A stretch of 64,000 bases of DNA from RFSX01 sp965248155 (GCA_965248155.1 CBDFIO010000002.1:1550001-1614000), one strand, 5' to 3'. Shown: positions 26,976 through 37,164, numbered from the stretch's first letter. The notes: generated by a model from the sequence alone, not told the origin. Numbers and translations: made by a program.

Positions 26976-28208
26976 ATGAATATCACGGAAAACATAAAAG
27001 TCGCTTTAAGATCTATTAAGTCTAATTTTTTACGCGCATTATTGACTTTGCTTATAATTGCGATAGGAATAACGTGTCTTGTAGGTATATTAACGGCCAT
27101 TGACACGGTACTTTTATCTATGAGTGATAGCTTCAGCAGGATGGGTGCCAATTCATTCAACGTATATCCAAGTCGAGAAAATACACGAGACGGAAAAGAA
27201 ACAAAAAGGGGAGAACCTATTACCTTCAGACAGGCAATGGAATTTAAAGATTCGTATGACTATAGCGGAGCAAAAGTATCTATAAATACTTTTTGTAAAT
27301 GGAATTCAACCATTAAGTATGGGGCTGAAAAAACGAACCCCAACGTCCGTGTTATTGGAATTGATAATAATTATCTTAATGCTTCCGCGTATGAACTGGA
27401 ATTTGGACGGAATTTTTCCGTCAATGAAATTGAAACCGGAGCGCATAAAATTATTGTTGCCAGCGAAATAATTAATATGCTTTTTGATAAAAAAGCTGAG
27501 AAAGCATTGAATAAGATAATACAGGTTGGAAACACCAGATATAAGGTTGTTGGGGTATTGAAAAGTAAAGGGTCATCAATGAATGCATCTAACGACCGAC
27601 GCGTTTTTATTCCACTGCTTAACGCTAAAAGGTACTATGGCTATGCCGATAAAAATTATGGCCTTATGGCAGCCATTCAAAATCCAAATGAAATGGACGA
27701 TGCCGTAGCTCATGCAACAGGGGTGATGCGGAATGTCCGAAAACTTAAAGCCATTGAAGAGAATGATTTTGAAATTAGGATAAGCGACGGAATACTTGAA
27801 ACCTTGAAGGAAATAACAACAGAATTACGTTTAGCAACAATTGCAATAGCTTTAATAACACTCTTAGGAGCAGCAATCGGATTGATGAATATTATGTTGG
27901 TTACTGTTACGGAGCGCACACGCGAAATAGGTGTTCGGAAAGCGCTAGGTGCGAGCAGGTTCAATATATTATTTCAATTTATCATGGAAGCTATAGTCAT
28001 TACAATTTTGGGAGGGATTGTTGGAATCATTCTAGGTATGGTTGTGGGTCTTGTCATAGCCAACTTAGTGAATGGCCGATTTGTTGTCCCATTCAATTGG
28101 ATGGCCCTTGGAATAGTTGTTTGTATTGTTGTCGGTGTTCTTTCAGGCTTGTATCCCGCATTAAAAGCGGCAAGACTGGATCCAATAGAATCTCTCCGTT
28201 ATGAGTAG
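26976..28208 (+). CDS. ABC transporter permease, MacB/FtsX type
   Basis: About 410 residues from ATG 26976; the upstream TTG at 26937 is unlikely since MNITENIKVALRSIKSNFLR is the canonical beginning. One N-terminal membrane helix (LLTLLIIAIGITCLVG), a large MacB periplasmic core domain, then three C-terminal helices with ERTREIGVRKALGASR and GLYPALKAARLDPIESLRYE, hallmarks of FtsX permeases. No ATPase gene is adjacent; the partner must be elsewhere. Probably exports peptides or acts in envelope mechanotransmission. Confidence 0.9.
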   Translation: MNITENIKVALRSIKSNFLRALLTLLIIAIGITCLVGILTAIDTVLLSMSDSFSRMGANSFNVYPSRENTRDGKETKRGEPITFRQAMEFKDSYDYSGAKVSINTFCKWNSTIKYGAEKTNPNVRVIGIDNNYLNASAYELEFGRNFSVNEIETGAHKIIVASEIINMLFDKKAEKALNKIIQVGNTRYKVVGVLKSKGSSMNASNDRRVFIPLLNAKRYYGYADKNYGLMAAIQNPNEMDDAVAHATGVMRNVRKLKAIEENDFEIRISDGILETLKEITTELRLATIAIALITLLGAAIGLMNIMLVTVTERTREIGVRKALGASRFNILFQFIMEAIVITILGGIVGIILGMVVGLVIANLVNGRFVVPFNWMALGIVVCIVVGVLSGLYPALKAARLDPIESLRYE

Positions 28209-28237
28209 TATCTCATGACTCTTCACTAAATTTAATC

Positions 28238-28726
28238 GTGCGTTTTTCCAAAAAGTATCTAATTGTTACTCTTCTGGGCTTTTATGCATTATTGCATATT
28301 ATTAAGCTTGAATTCTTTCCATTCTATTTATTTGCGATGTATTCTGAAGATCGAGATGTAAAAACTGAGTATGTCAGTTATGAGCTCTTGCTTGATGGAG
28401 AAACTTTTGATTTCAAACAAATCAATTACAGGCAGTACATATATCTAAACAATACATTTATAAGCTATGATGCGATTTACTCATCAAAAGAGAGTGTAAA
28501 TCCTGAAAGTGAAATTATTAGTAAATACTATAATTTGATTGGCCTCAATCATCTGGCACAAACCATGATCACTGATTACAGACACCAGAATGTACAACAG
28601 CAAATGACAGATTGGCTAAGAAGATTTATAAAAACTGACAGAGATATTCAGCTGATACGGAAGAAATATGAATGGATAAAAGGAGGCGATATTAATGAAC
28701 TATCTTCTGAGAATATATTGATTTGA
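28238..28726 (+). CDS. membrane-anchored protein of unknown function
   Basis: 162 residues from GTG 28238. One N-terminal helix (YLIVTLLGFYALLHIIKL) with FFPFYLFAMYSE, then a soluble domain. I recognise no family. The start of the next gene overlaps its stop, so the pair forms an operon and probably a complex with the multi-pass protein downstream. Confidence 0.7.
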   Translation: MRFSKKYLIVTLLGFYALLHIIKLEFFPFYLFAMYSEDRDVKTEYVSYELLLDGETFDFKQINYRQYIYLNNTFISYDAIYSSKESVNPESEIISKYYNLIGLNHLAQTMITDYRHQNVQQQMTDWLRRFIKTDRDIQLIRKKYEWIKGGDINELSSENILI

Positions 28727-29547
28727 AAAACGCAAGCTCATATCATAATTACCTTAGATTCTTTTGTGCATCTTTTATTTTCTTTCATGCATTAAGAGGA
28801 ATTAATGGCTTAATGTTATCGCAATTAGCGACACCTTTTATTTTTAATCCCAGACAAGACCCTGTCATTTGGAATTTGATTTTCAGTGGAATTCCAAATA
28901 TGTTTAGTGGATCAGTTTTATTGTCCGGCGCAATGGATGTCATTGTTGTTATACCTAGTATATGTTTATTAATTTTTATTAAGAAGAATGAAAGGTGGGT
29001 AAAAACGATGGTCGTGTTGCAGTTGTTTCTCTTCGCTTTTTATTTGTTAATAATTTTTTCATATCCCAGTTTATCTATAAGAAAATATCTTGGGCTTGCC
29101 GTAGTTCCAATCGCTTTCTTATCATTGAATGAATCCTGGTTTGAAAGCAGTAAAAAATATCTGAGAGCATATGTTCTTTTTATTTTCAGCTCCTCTGCAA
29201 GCTGGAAAATACTTAGGGGAGGTCTTTTTGATATAGATCAATTTGACAAGATTATGAGATCCCAACATTTTGATCATTTCCTTTATTTTCCAAACCATAT
29301 TTCAACACAAGTAGGAGAGTTTTTCATAGATCATTCAGAAGTGGGCTACATATTTTACCTTATGGTTACAGCCATGCAGCTTTGCTTTATTGTAGGGTTT
29401 TTTACCAGGAAATATGACCGATTGTTGCTCTTCGCGTTCTTAATCTTTATTCTCGGCGATTACTTCGTAATGAGAATTGAATACTGGGAATTCATTGTAT
29501 TTATTCCTCTATTTATAAATCGCAAAAATTATTCTTCCGGAGCGTAG
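28723..29547 (+). CDS. multi-pass membrane protein, HTTM/DoxX-like
   Basis: 274 residues with about seven hydrophobic segments (for example MDVIVVIPSICLLIFI, TMVVLQLFLFAFYLLIIF, VGYIFYLMVTAMQLCFIVGF). Begins at TTG 28723 overlapping the previous stop. The layout resembles HTTM (vitamin K-carboxylase-like) or DoxX-like proteins, but the family call is weak. Its 3' end overlaps the convergent MBL-fold gene by 19 bp. Confidence 0.7.
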   Translation: MKNASSYHNYLRFFCASFIFFHALRGINGLMLSQLATPFIFNPRQDPVIWNLIFSGIPNMFSGSVLLSGAMDVIVVIPSICLLIFIKKNERWVKTMVVLQLFLFAFYLLIIFSYPSLSIRKYLGLAVVPIAFLSLNESWFESSKKYLRAYVLFIFSSSASWKILRGGLFDIDQFDKIMRSQHFDHFLYFPNHISTQVGEFFIDHSEVGYIFYLMVTAMQLCFIVGFFTRKYDRLLLFAFLIFILGDYFVMRIEYWEFIVFIPLFINRKNYSSGA

Positions 29548-30413
29548 GCAGAAAACATCATTGTAATGAATTTTTCTGCTGTGATAAAGGACCACTCCCA
29601 ATTTTCATAACCTTCTACAAGAATTGCAAAATCAGCATTATCCTTCGTTACACCACGTTCAATGGCCTCTTTGATTCGATCTCTCATCGTATTCCACATC
29701 GTCTGGTAGGCTAGGAGGTCCGTTCTATTTGCTGCAGGGCCATGTCCCGGAATTATCTGAGTGTTGTCATCGGCCAATAACAAGGCTGCTTTGACAGCTT
29801 CTATGGCTCCATCTGGAGTACCTCCGGAATCGAGATCAACATAAGGAAATAGTTTGTTGAAAAAACAATCTCCCATATGAAGGACATTAGATCTTGGAAA
29901 ATAGATCAAGGCATCACCATCTGTATGTGCATTATGGATATGAATGAGATGAATGCTTTCTTGTCCCACATGAATTTTCATGTTTTCATCGAATGTTACT
30001 GTAGGCCAGGCTGCTTCTGGAGAAGCAGGAGTTGATCGTCTAAATGGACGCAGTTGGTCATTGCTTAATCGCTCTCTTACATTTTCATGTGCAACAATTG
30101 TCGATCCATTGTTTGCAAAAACTTCATTTCCTCCTGTATGATCTCCGTGCCAATGAGTGTTTACGAGATATTTAATAGGGTGATCAGAAATTTTCAGAAT
30201 AGCAGCGTTCAATTTGTCACTAAGCTCTGCAAATTGATCATCAATCATTATTACTTCATTCTCTCCAACGAAAAGACCAATATTTCCTCCCATTCCTTCG
30301 AGCATATAGACATTATCAGTTATTTGGTGACTTATTATTTGAACCTCATCAAATCCTTGAGAGAATATTTGAATTTGTATTAAAAGAAAAAAAGAAAACG
30401 TAAGAATTTTCAT
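29529..30413 (-). CDS. secreted metallo-beta-lactamase-fold hydrolase
   Basis: 294 residues with a signal peptide (MKILTFSFFLLIQIQIFSQ). NTHWHGDHTGGNEVF is the HxHxDH zinc motif; VLHMGDCFFN and IIPGHGP supply further ligands. The layout (YMLEGMGGNIGLFVGENEV) is close to subclass B2/B3-like or cyclase-like MBL proteins of Bacteroidota, for which no beta-lactamase activity can be assumed. Periplasmic. Confidence 0.87.
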   Translation of the reverse strand: MKILTFSFFLLIQIQIFSQGFDEVQIISHQITDNVYMLEGMGGNIGLFVGENEVIMIDDQFAELSDKLNAAILKISDHPIKYLVNTHWHGDHTGGNEVFANNGSTIVAHENVRERLSNDQLRPFRRSTPASPEAAWPTVTFDENMKIHVGQESIHLIHIHNAHTDGDALIYFPRSNVLHMGDCFFNKLFPYVDLDSGGTPDGAIEAVKAALLLADDNTQIIPGHGPAANRTDLLAYQTMWNTMRDRIKEAIERGVTKDNADFAILVEGYENWEWSFITAEKFITMMFSAYAPEE

Positions 30414-30427
30414 GATGTTGGTTTTGA

Positions 30428-32158
30428 TTAGTGAATAATAATAGGAATCGTTTTGCTTTGCTTTTGAACAATAATATTAATTAAATAATACCCAGGAACT
30501 ATTCCAGGATCAATTTCTATTGTTGAATTATTGTAGCTTGTTTTCACAAATTTTCCATTGAGATCATACATTCTTATATCTAGATTTCCAACTTGATGCA
30601 AATGGGTTAGACGGATAGTTCTATTCTCTATAAAATATTCTACATCCTCTAGATTGACTTCATGTGTGAGGGTCGACTCTTGAGGACATAATTCTACGTC
30701 AAACCTCAGAGATTGCTTGTCTGTAATATTGGCTATGAATTCAAGGCTATCGTACCCAGGTGCTTTGAATAACACATTATAAGTTCCATTATCGAGATAT
30801 CTGAAATAGCTTCCATTGATCGGGTTGGAAAAAACACTTGAATTATCAAAATCGTGGTCTGCTATAAGAATCTCGGCTTCAAGCGGGCTCCCTGTTTCAC
30901 AATCCTGAATTGTTCCTCTCAAACCAGACAAAGCCTCTTCCATGTAGTTAAGCAATGCATTTCTGTTAGCATTCCAATACACTTCAAATTGATCTGAATC
31001 AATTAGCTTCCTGGAAGAGACTTCCAATGTAAATTCTCTGCCTCGCTTAAAATAAGTCATATAATCTTGTCTCCCACCTTCGGCTTCAAACCAGGCAAAT
31101 CCGTTAGTCACTCCGTTAGTTTGATCTGTAAAATAACCATCCGGGGAATTATGCTGTACGGTATCAGCATAGGTTCTGCAAATATCCTCCCACCAGTCAG
31201 TATCGGCATGCAAATGTTCATAGGTATCCCAGGGGTAGTTGGCCAGTTCAATACCACCATGAATATTACAAGACAAATGGATAGGTACACTATCAGCAAA
31301 GGACATAAAAATTATGGTTTCCTCCTGGTGATTTCGATTGTCTGGATGGTCTCCGCCTTTAGGGTCAGGAAAATTTCTATTTAAATCAGCAAAGGAGGAA
31401 TTAAATCTTATGGCATCTTCAACAGTATGGTTACCTCCGCGATAAGTCCCATTAGGATTTGCTAAAGGATTAATATAAATATTGATGTTATTAAGCAGGT
31501 GAGTAATTCTGGGGTCCTCTGAATAATTGCATAGCAGATGATCAATATATTGCAACAACATTAAAAACCCTGTTGTTTCGTCTCCATGCATAGTTGAGGA
31601 ATAAAAGAAATTGGGTTCGTCTTCGAGTTCATCAAGCTTGTCGCCGATTTGTGCGGCAAGAATCTTTCTGCCACTATTTAATGTACCCAAGGTTTTTATT
31701 TTACATATTTCGGGGTGATTTTCTTCAAAGGAGTACATCATTTCTTCATAAGCCTCATAAGTAGGATAGAAATCTATTATAGGCATACATTCTCCTGGTG
31801 ACTTTTGTGGGAAAATTTGATCTGGACGTTTCATTTTAATACGAGACTTCTTTCTGCTAACTATGGAGAACTTCTTGTTGTTTTTTAGCAGATAGCGATA
31901 TCCTTCTTCGGAAACATAGAGTAGAATCTTTTCAGGCCGGGCGCCATGATCTAGAATAATGCCTTCATGTTGAATTATATCAGAGAGATCTTCCAATTCT
32001 GAAAGCAACAATGGTATCCCTCCATATTTTTCAAAGTAAGATTCATCGATGGGAGGATTTTGAGCATTTAGAACCGAATTGGTCAATAAGAATATTATAC
32101 TAACTATAATTTCTTTTAGATAGATAGAAGTCTTCTTTTTGGCGCATTTGAGTTTCAT
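30428..32158 (-). CDS. secreted M14 zinc carboxypeptidase with T9SS tail
   Basis: About 576 residues from ATG 32158 (the frame is open to 32203). Signal peptide IIVSIIFLLTNSVLNAQ. Catalytic M14 domain: STMHGDETTGF (HxxE), INPLANPNGTYRGGN, NIHGG (third ligand) and FTLEVSSRK (catalytic Glu). A carboxypeptidase regulatory-like domain (GTIQDCETGSPLEAEILIAD) follows, and the end, DIRMYDLNGKFVKTSYN...GYYLINII, is a T9SS sorting domain. The 5' end overlaps ybeY by 59 bp, unusual for a signal-peptide gene. Confidence 0.9.
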   Translation of the reverse strand: MKLKCAKKKTSIYLKEIIVSIIFLLTNSVLNAQNPPIDESYFEKYGGIPLLLSELEDLSDIIQHEGIILDHGARPEKILLYVSEEGYRYLLKNNKKFSIVSRKKSRIKMKRPDQIFPQKSPGECMPIIDFYPTYEAYEEMMYSFEENHPEICKIKTLGTLNSGRKILAAQIGDKLDELEDEPNFFYSSTMHGDETTGFLMLLQYIDHLLCNYSEDPRITHLLNNINIYINPLANPNGTYRGGNHTVEDAIRFNSSFADLNRNFPDPKGGDHPDNRNHQEETIIFMSFADSVPIHLSCNIHGGIELANYPWDTYEHLHADTDWWEDICRTYADTVQHNSPDGYFTDQTNGVTNGFAWFEAEGGRQDYMTYFKRGREFTLEVSSRKLIDSDQFEVYWNANRNALLNYMEEALSGLRGTIQDCETGSPLEAEILIADHDFDNSSVFSNPINGSYFRYLDNGTYNVLFKAPGYDSLEFIANITDKQSLRFDVELCPQESTLTHEVNLEDVEYFIENRTIRLTHLHQVGNLDIRMYDLNGKFVKTSYNNSTIEIDPGIVPGYYLINIIVQKQSKTIPIIIH

Positions 32159-32528
32159 CGCTTTTGTTTTTGTCATCATAACCAATAAGGTGTAATAGGC
32201 CATGGACGATCACTCGATCTAATTCATCCTCGAATGATTGATTGTAAAGTTGTGCATTTTCTTTAACTCTATCAATACTGATAAAGACATTTGCTTCTAA
32301 AGGATTATTTCTAAGAGGGAAAGTAATTATGTCGGTAAAAAAATCGTGAGTAAGATATTTTTTATTAATCTCAAGAAGATAGTTATCTGAACAAAAAACA
32401 TAACCTATGTTTTGAATTTCTCTTCCTTCTTCTTTAGCTACATTTTTCAGCCACCGAATTACGGAACTTTCATTCTTTAAAATGAAGTCGAGTGCTTCAC
32501 TATGAAAATTAATGATATTGCTTTGCAT
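32100..32528 (-). CDS. ybeY: endoribonuclease YbeY (rRNA maturation factor)
   Basis: 142 residues, normal length. HGLLHLIGYDDKN is the zinc motif; the last canonical His is Asp, as is common for Bacteroidota YbeY, followed by MRQKEDFYL. Acts in 16S rRNA 3' maturation and ribosome quality control. Start overlaps the upstream stop by one base (TAATG). Confidence 0.93.
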   Translation of the reverse strand: MQSNIINFHSEALDFILKNESSVIRWLKNVAKEEGREIQNIGYVFCSDNYLLEINKKYLTHDFFTDIITFPLRNNPLEANVFISIDRVKENAQLYNQSFEDELDRVIVHGLLHLIGYDDKNKSDETQMRQKEDFYLSKRNYS

Positions 32529-32932
32529 TAAAGCGTCTTGAAATGCATTTCTATTGTCCTACCATTATTAAGAAATTTGATTTCGTCAGAAAGTTGTTTC
32601 ATAATAAAAACACCCCTTCCGCCGCAACATTCAAGATTATTTGGCAAGGTCGGGTCGCTAATCAAGAGGGGATTAAAGCCTACTCCTTCATCTGAAATTC
32701 TAATTACAATCTTCCTTTTCTTTTCTGTACAAGAAATATCAACATATTTGTTGATGTTCTTTTTATTGCCATGAATGATGGCATTATTTACTGCTTCTGT
32801 CAGACTAATAAGAATGTTGTCATGGGTATCTTGATTTATTGAACAACGCGTTTTTAGCGAATGCACAAAAGTTTCCAAGTATTTAATTTGGCAAGGGGAT
32901 GACTTGATTTTAAGCAATAATGCTTCTTGCAT
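32528..32932 (-). CDS. RsbW-like serine/threonine-protein kinase / anti-sigma factor
   Basis: 134 residues, a lone HATPase_c domain. N-box ISLTEAVNNAIIHGNK, G1 box ISDEGVGFNP, G2 region GGRGVFIMKQL. Such proteins phosphorylate anti-anti-sigma factors (STAS) in partner-switching; no STAS or PP2C gene is adjacent here. It is translationally coupled to ybeY and follows the DUF4175 gene by 16 bp. Confidence 0.9.
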   Translation of the reverse strand: MQEALLLKIKSSPCQIKYLETFVHSLKTRCSINQDTHDNILISLTEAVNNAIIHGNKKNINKYVDISCTEKKRKIVIRISDEGVGFNPLLISDPTLPNNLECCGGRGVFIMKQLSDEIKFLNNGRTIEMHFKTL

Positions 32933-32948
32933 TAGGGAGACAATTTTT

Positions 32949-35900
32949 TTATGACTTATTATTTTTTAATGCCTTGTAATATTCGTCAACAAGTTGCTTA
33001 TAATATGGTCTGAGTGCAGGAGAAACTTTTTTGTACATTTCTGTTTCCGCTTCGCGTTCTTTCAGGTATTCCTGTAAAGCAGGCGGTAATTCCTTAAGTT
33101 TTTCTTCTCCTATTTCAGCTTTTCGTTTGTTATCAAATTCTCTTTGTCTTTCGGCTTCTTCAGCTTCTAAAAGACGAGTGAGTATCTGTTCTTGACGAAG
33201 CAAAAGCTCACTATCTAATTTTTTGTTTACCAGGTCAACTTCAACTTTGTCCATCTGGTCGATGATTTGTTGTAATTCTTGTGAGCCCTTTCCTTGCTCA
33301 AGTTTTTGTTGTTGCAATTCTTCCATAGCCCTACGTAAGGCGGCTTGTCTTGCTGCGGCTTCAGCGAAATCTTTTGCGGACTCCTTTCTTCCTTTGCCCC
33401 CTTTTTCACTCATTTTTTTCATGTCCTTATTAAGCTCCTGTTGACCTTCAGATATTTTATCCATAGGCACCTGACCGGATTGACCAGCGCCACCAGGTTT
33501 ATTACACATTTGGCTACCAGACATCATACCTGACATTTGCTGCTGCATTTGTTCCATGGTTTCGCTCAGCATTAAAGCTAAGTCGTTGACATTTTTCATG
33601 GTGTGTCTTTGATTGTCCTCGGCTTGATGTTTTTGTCTTTCTTCGAGTTGGTCAATACTTTTTTCAAGATTTGACTTTACCTCTACTACCTTTTCAGTGA
33701 TAAAGCTTTCAATTTGATCTACACGCTTCGCCAGTTCCTGTAGGCTGTCTTGTATTAGCTGGAAATCATCTTTTAGTTTGAATTGTTCCTGAATGGAGCC
33801 TACATAGCTCGGTGTATTGATTGTAACTCTTTTTAGTTTGTTAATGAGGTTTTCCTGATCGAAGGACATGGTGACAAGATTTTCAAGAAGCTGTCTCAAT
33901 GCAGCGATGTCCTCTTGCATTTGTTCCATACCCTGTGACTGCATGGCAGACTGCATTCCCTCTGCCATCTTTTTCATTTTTTTAGAGGCCCCTTTTTGTT
34001 TTTGCGAAGCACTGTTATTCTGCTTTTTCTCTAACTGTTCTTTACTGTCTTCGAGATCTTCTTTTATCTCTTCCATTTGTTCAGGAGCATCTTCTCCCAT
34101 ATCTTTCGGACGTTCAAGTTCTTTGTTTTTTTCTTGAAGCTCATCCATTTTCTTCTGAAGGTCTTCAAAAGATTCATTTATATCTTCTTGTTCTTTTGAT
34201 AATTCCTCTTGAGACTTTTCTTCATTTTTGGTTTCTTCAGACAATTCTTCCTGTTCTTCTGCTAATTCTTCTAACTTTTCAACCATGTCCTGGATTTCTT
34301 TTTCCATTTCAAGGTTTTTGAAAAGCTCAAGCAATCTTTCATTGTTCTTCTCCATTGCTTCCTCACTCATTTCGAAATCCTCCATCATCTGGATCATTTC
34401 TTCTTTATTCAACTCTTCCAGCAATTCTTGAATTTTTTGCATAAGCTCCTGAGTCTCATCATCCAAGGCCTCCTCAAATAGCTCTTGCATTTTTTCTTGT
34501 TTTTCCTGAATTTCTTCAGGTCGCTCCGTAAACTCATCCTGATTTTTCAGGTTTTCCTCAAACTTGTCTTTAGCTTGCTTTAATGATTCGTCAAGCTTTT
34601 TCTGACGATCCATAAGTTTTTCAAATTCCTTTTTATCTTCCCAGTCAGGCTCTTGTTTTTGAAGTAGATTTTCGCGCATCTTTTTTAATTCCTCACGAAT
34701 TTTCTTAGACTCTTTTATGGACTCTTCAAGTTTATCTTTGATATCCTCTTCGTTACTCTCTTCTTGTTCTTCAAATTCTTCAACAGTAGGCTTTTCAAAT
34801 TCCATTACCGTTGTTTTTGAAGACTTACTACCATTCACCGCATCATTATCAAATACTTCAAAGTAGTAACTTAACTTTTCTCCGGGGTTTAATTCTAATA
34901 AGTTGATGTCAAGGATATGATCATATTGAGTTTCTCTGAATTTTGGATTGACTAAAGTTTCTTTTTGGAATTTTTGATTTCCATCAGTTTCAGTGATGAT
35001 ATAATTAACACTTAAATTAACCAGGCCATAATCATCAGATGCGCTTCCATCAAAATATATGATTCCCGCTTCCAGGCTGTCCTCAAAAGACTCTACAGTT
35101 ATTTCAGGATATTGGTCAGCAGTAACATTTATAGTATAACTAACGGAATCAGGGGTAGAGATTAATTTATTCGAAGTAAACACCTTATATACATCATCCT
35201 GATATATTTTCTTTATAAATGAAAAACGATTTCCAGCACTTCTTTCTGTTTCTATATTTTTGTTATCTGAACCAAATTGTATTGATAGTTTGTCGGTGTT
35301 TTCTGATTCAAAATTCCAGCTGATTCTTGTTCCTTGAGGAATTAAAATATCTCCGATATTATTCAGCCGCTCATCTTTTCTATTGGTATAGGAGGGATAG
35401 TCAAGAAACAAATCAAATGAAGTCAGATTGGGTTTAAGCAGAACATTTAATTCATGATTGATAGACCGAATATTTCCAGCGAAAATCTGAAAAGGAACGT
35501 TCTTTTGAACATTCTTGAAGGTGTAGCTATATTGATTATTAGCCAGTTTTTTCATTCGATATTGAAAATTTTCAACATCGATGAAAACCTCATCCGGGAA
35601 AGCGGATCCTTCAATAGTTGTTTCTAAAGTATAATCTTCGTATTGGATAGCATCCAAATTATCATTGTCGATATTAAACCTAAATGGAGCAGCCTTTTCA
35701 AATTCAAGATTATTGTTGATAATCCTATGTGTGGAATCAGTTATTAAACTTGGTGCCGCAAGTAACATAACCAACAATAACATTGCTGGTGGTAAAGCAT
35801 ATTTTAAATATTGCCTGTTTTTACTGAGATCAATTGCTGCTTTAAAAGGAACAAGTTTAATAGATTCGGTTTTCTGGTTAATAGATGCTGTTATTAACTG

Positions 35901-36290
35901 TTTGGAAGCATCACTTGTTTCCTCATTTTGTTTTTGAAGTTGAAGAATGTTAAGCAATTTGTCTTTCACTGTAGAAAAGTGATCCCCAATAATCGAAGCT
36001 GCTTGTTCGTGATCTATCTGATTGCCGAGCTTGAAATATTTTAACAAAGGAAGTGCTATCCAATATCCGACCGATGTAATAGAAATAGCGATAAACCCAA
36101 AGAAGAGTACTTTTCTGACACCCGTATCAAAGTAAAATTGGGACTCCAGGAGGTTGAAAGTTATAAATAAACCAATCAAAAGAGCTGCCGTATACAGCGA
36201 ACCCCTGATTATCTGGTTCAGGTAAAACTTGCGAATGAATTGGTCTAATTTCTGGATGAGAAGGTTGTAATTGCTCACATTTCCTGTCAT
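32949..36290 (-). CDS. large DUF4175 membrane protein with long coiled coil
   Basis: 1113 residues. N-terminal membrane helices (GSLYTAALLIGLFITF and VLFFGFIAISITSVGYW; a third near LKYALPPAMLLLVMLLAA), then Ig-like extracytoplasmic segments up to about residue 490, then about 450 residues of extremely Glu/Lys/Gln-rich coiled coil, and a C-terminal region with ALRPYYKQLVDEYYKAL. This is the DUF4175 architecture of Bacteroidota; function unknown. First gene of a four-gene minus-strand run (DUF4175, RsbW-like, ybeY, M14). Confidence 0.85.
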   Translation of the reverse strand: MTGNVSNYNLLIQKLDQFIRKFYLNQIIRGSLYTAALLIGLFITFNLLESQFYFDTGVRKVLFFGFIAISITSVGYWIALPLLKYFKLGNQIDHEQAASIIGDHFSTVKDKLLNILQLQKQNEETSDASKQLITASINQKTESIKLVPFKAAIDLSKNRQYLKYALPPAMLLLVMLLAAPSLITDSTHRIINNNLEFEKAAPFRFNIDNDNLDAIQYEDYTLETTIEGSAFPDEVFIDVENFQYRMKKLANNQYSYTFKNVQKNVPFQIFAGNIRSINHELNVLLKPNLTSFDLFLDYPSYTNRKDERLNNIGDILIPQGTRISWNFESENTDKLSIQFGSDNKNIETERSAGNRFSFIKKIYQDDVYKVFTSNKLISTPDSVSYTINVTADQYPEITVESFEDSLEAGIIYFDGSASDDYGLVNLSVNYIITETDGNQKFQKETLVNPKFRETQYDHILDINLLELNPGEKLSYYFEVFDNDAVNGSKSSKTTVMEFEKPTVEEFEEQEESNEEDIKDKLEESIKESKKIREELKKMRENLLQKQEPDWEDKKEFEKLMDRQKKLDESLKQAKDKFEENLKNQDEFTERPEEIQEKQEKMQELFEEALDDETQELMQKIQELLEELNKEEMIQMMEDFEMSEEAMEKNNERLLELFKNLEMEKEIQDMVEKLEELAEEQEELSEETKNEEKSQEELSKEQEDINESFEDLQKKMDELQEKNKELERPKDMGEDAPEQMEEIKEDLEDSKEQLEKKQNNSASQKQKGASKKMKKMAEGMQSAMQSQGMEQMQEDIAALRQLLENLVTMSFDQENLINKLKRVTINTPSYVGSIQEQFKLKDDFQLIQDSLQELAKRVDQIESFITEKVVEVKSNLEKSIDQLEERQKHQAEDNQRHTMKNVNDLALMLSETMEQMQQQMSGMMSGSQMCNKPGGAGQSGQVPMDKISEGQQELNKDMKKMSEKGGKGRKESAKDFAEAAARQAALRRAMEELQQQKLEQGKGSQELQQIIDQMDKVEVDLVNKKLDSELLLRQEQILTRLLEAEEAERQREFDNKRKAEIGEEKLKELPPALQEYLKEREAETEMYKKVSPALRPYYKQLVDEYYKALKNNKS

Positions 36291-36427
36291 AAAAATTGAA
36301 TTTCCCTCAATGGCAAAATAGCTTACTTTATGTTAACTCAATGGAATAGAAAAAAATTCCCGTCTTAGTGTTAAAAGTACAAGTTATGAAAACAAGCATT
36401 ATCATGCAATGGAACGCATCAATTCAT

Positions 36428-36871
36428 TTAATTTAAAACAGCAAGCTTGGCGGAGATAAGACGTTTAGTAGTAGTAACTATTGATAAAAAATACATTCCT
36501 TCCGATAATAATCCGGGAATATTCAGAATTACATTATCAATGTCATTTTGAAAATCAATAGGAATAACATCTCCATTCATTGAGCTTAAATAGGCGCGTT
36601 CGGCTTTTTGCCTACCCAACTGAACAGAAAGACTGTTTCCGGGAGAAACTGGATTATCAAGGCTACTAACATTTTTGATTTTAAGACCCTTATAGTTTAT
36701 TTCAGGTTCAAGAGAGGCAATGTTTTCTCCATAGATCATCAGCGGCAGCTCGGGGGTATTCATATTTGTCCACCAGAAAGGAGGCTCAACACGGTCAACA
36801 GTTTGTGTTTGACAAACGTTTATTTGTAAAAGAAAAAGTATAATAAACCAAAGGGAAAGACGCCCTTTCAT
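36428..36871 (-). CDS. small exported protein: cyclomaltodextrinase N-domain joined to T9SS tail
   Basis: 147 residues. After a signal peptide (LSLWFIILFLLQINVCQTQ), VDRVEPPFWWTNMNTPELPL and IYGENI match the N-terminal beta domain of SusA-like neopullulanase/cyclomaltodextrinase (GH13). Directly after about residue 70, NPVSPGNSLSVQLG and GMYFLSIVTTTKRLISAKL form a T9SS type A sorting domain. The catalytic barrel normally in between is absent. Either an internal in-frame deletion of a GH13 enzyme or a naturally small surface protein; the open frame is intact. Confidence 0.7.
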   Translation of the reverse strand: MKGRLSLWFIILFLLQINVCQTQTVDRVEPPFWWTNMNTPELPLMIYGENIASLEPEINYKGLKIKNVSSLDNPVSPGNSLSVQLGRQKAERAYLSSMNGDVIPIDFQNDIDNVILNIPGLLSEGMYFLSIVTTTKRLISAKLAVLN

Positions 36872-37164
36872 ATGAATATTGTTGAATTAATGTATTGGAA
36901 TATTATATGAGATATTTGATAAAGACTTCCTGAACAGAAAGGACTATTCTCAAAGATAACCGCTGAGTATTATATGGTAGTTAGTTATTGCAGAAGACTT
37001 GATTAATTTAGGATAAATTGATGAATGGTTCAAATTTTGCATTTACAATAAAGACTGTTTCATTTAAGCTGAATAGTCTTTATATTCGAAAGACAATTAT
37101 TTTGTAAAGCAGAAAGATGAGTTTCGTGTTTTTTTAAGTTAAAGTCAAAATAGAAAAAATAGAT

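Noticed and set aside
33868..34431. Serine/cysteine-rich plus-strand open frames
   Set aside because: Antisense shadows of the Glu/Gln/Lys-rich coiled coil of the DUF4175 gene.
37047..37083. Inverted repeat AATAAAGACT/AGTCTTTAT as terminator
   Set aside because: Long 18-base loop, AT-rich stem and no T-run directly after it; not convincing.
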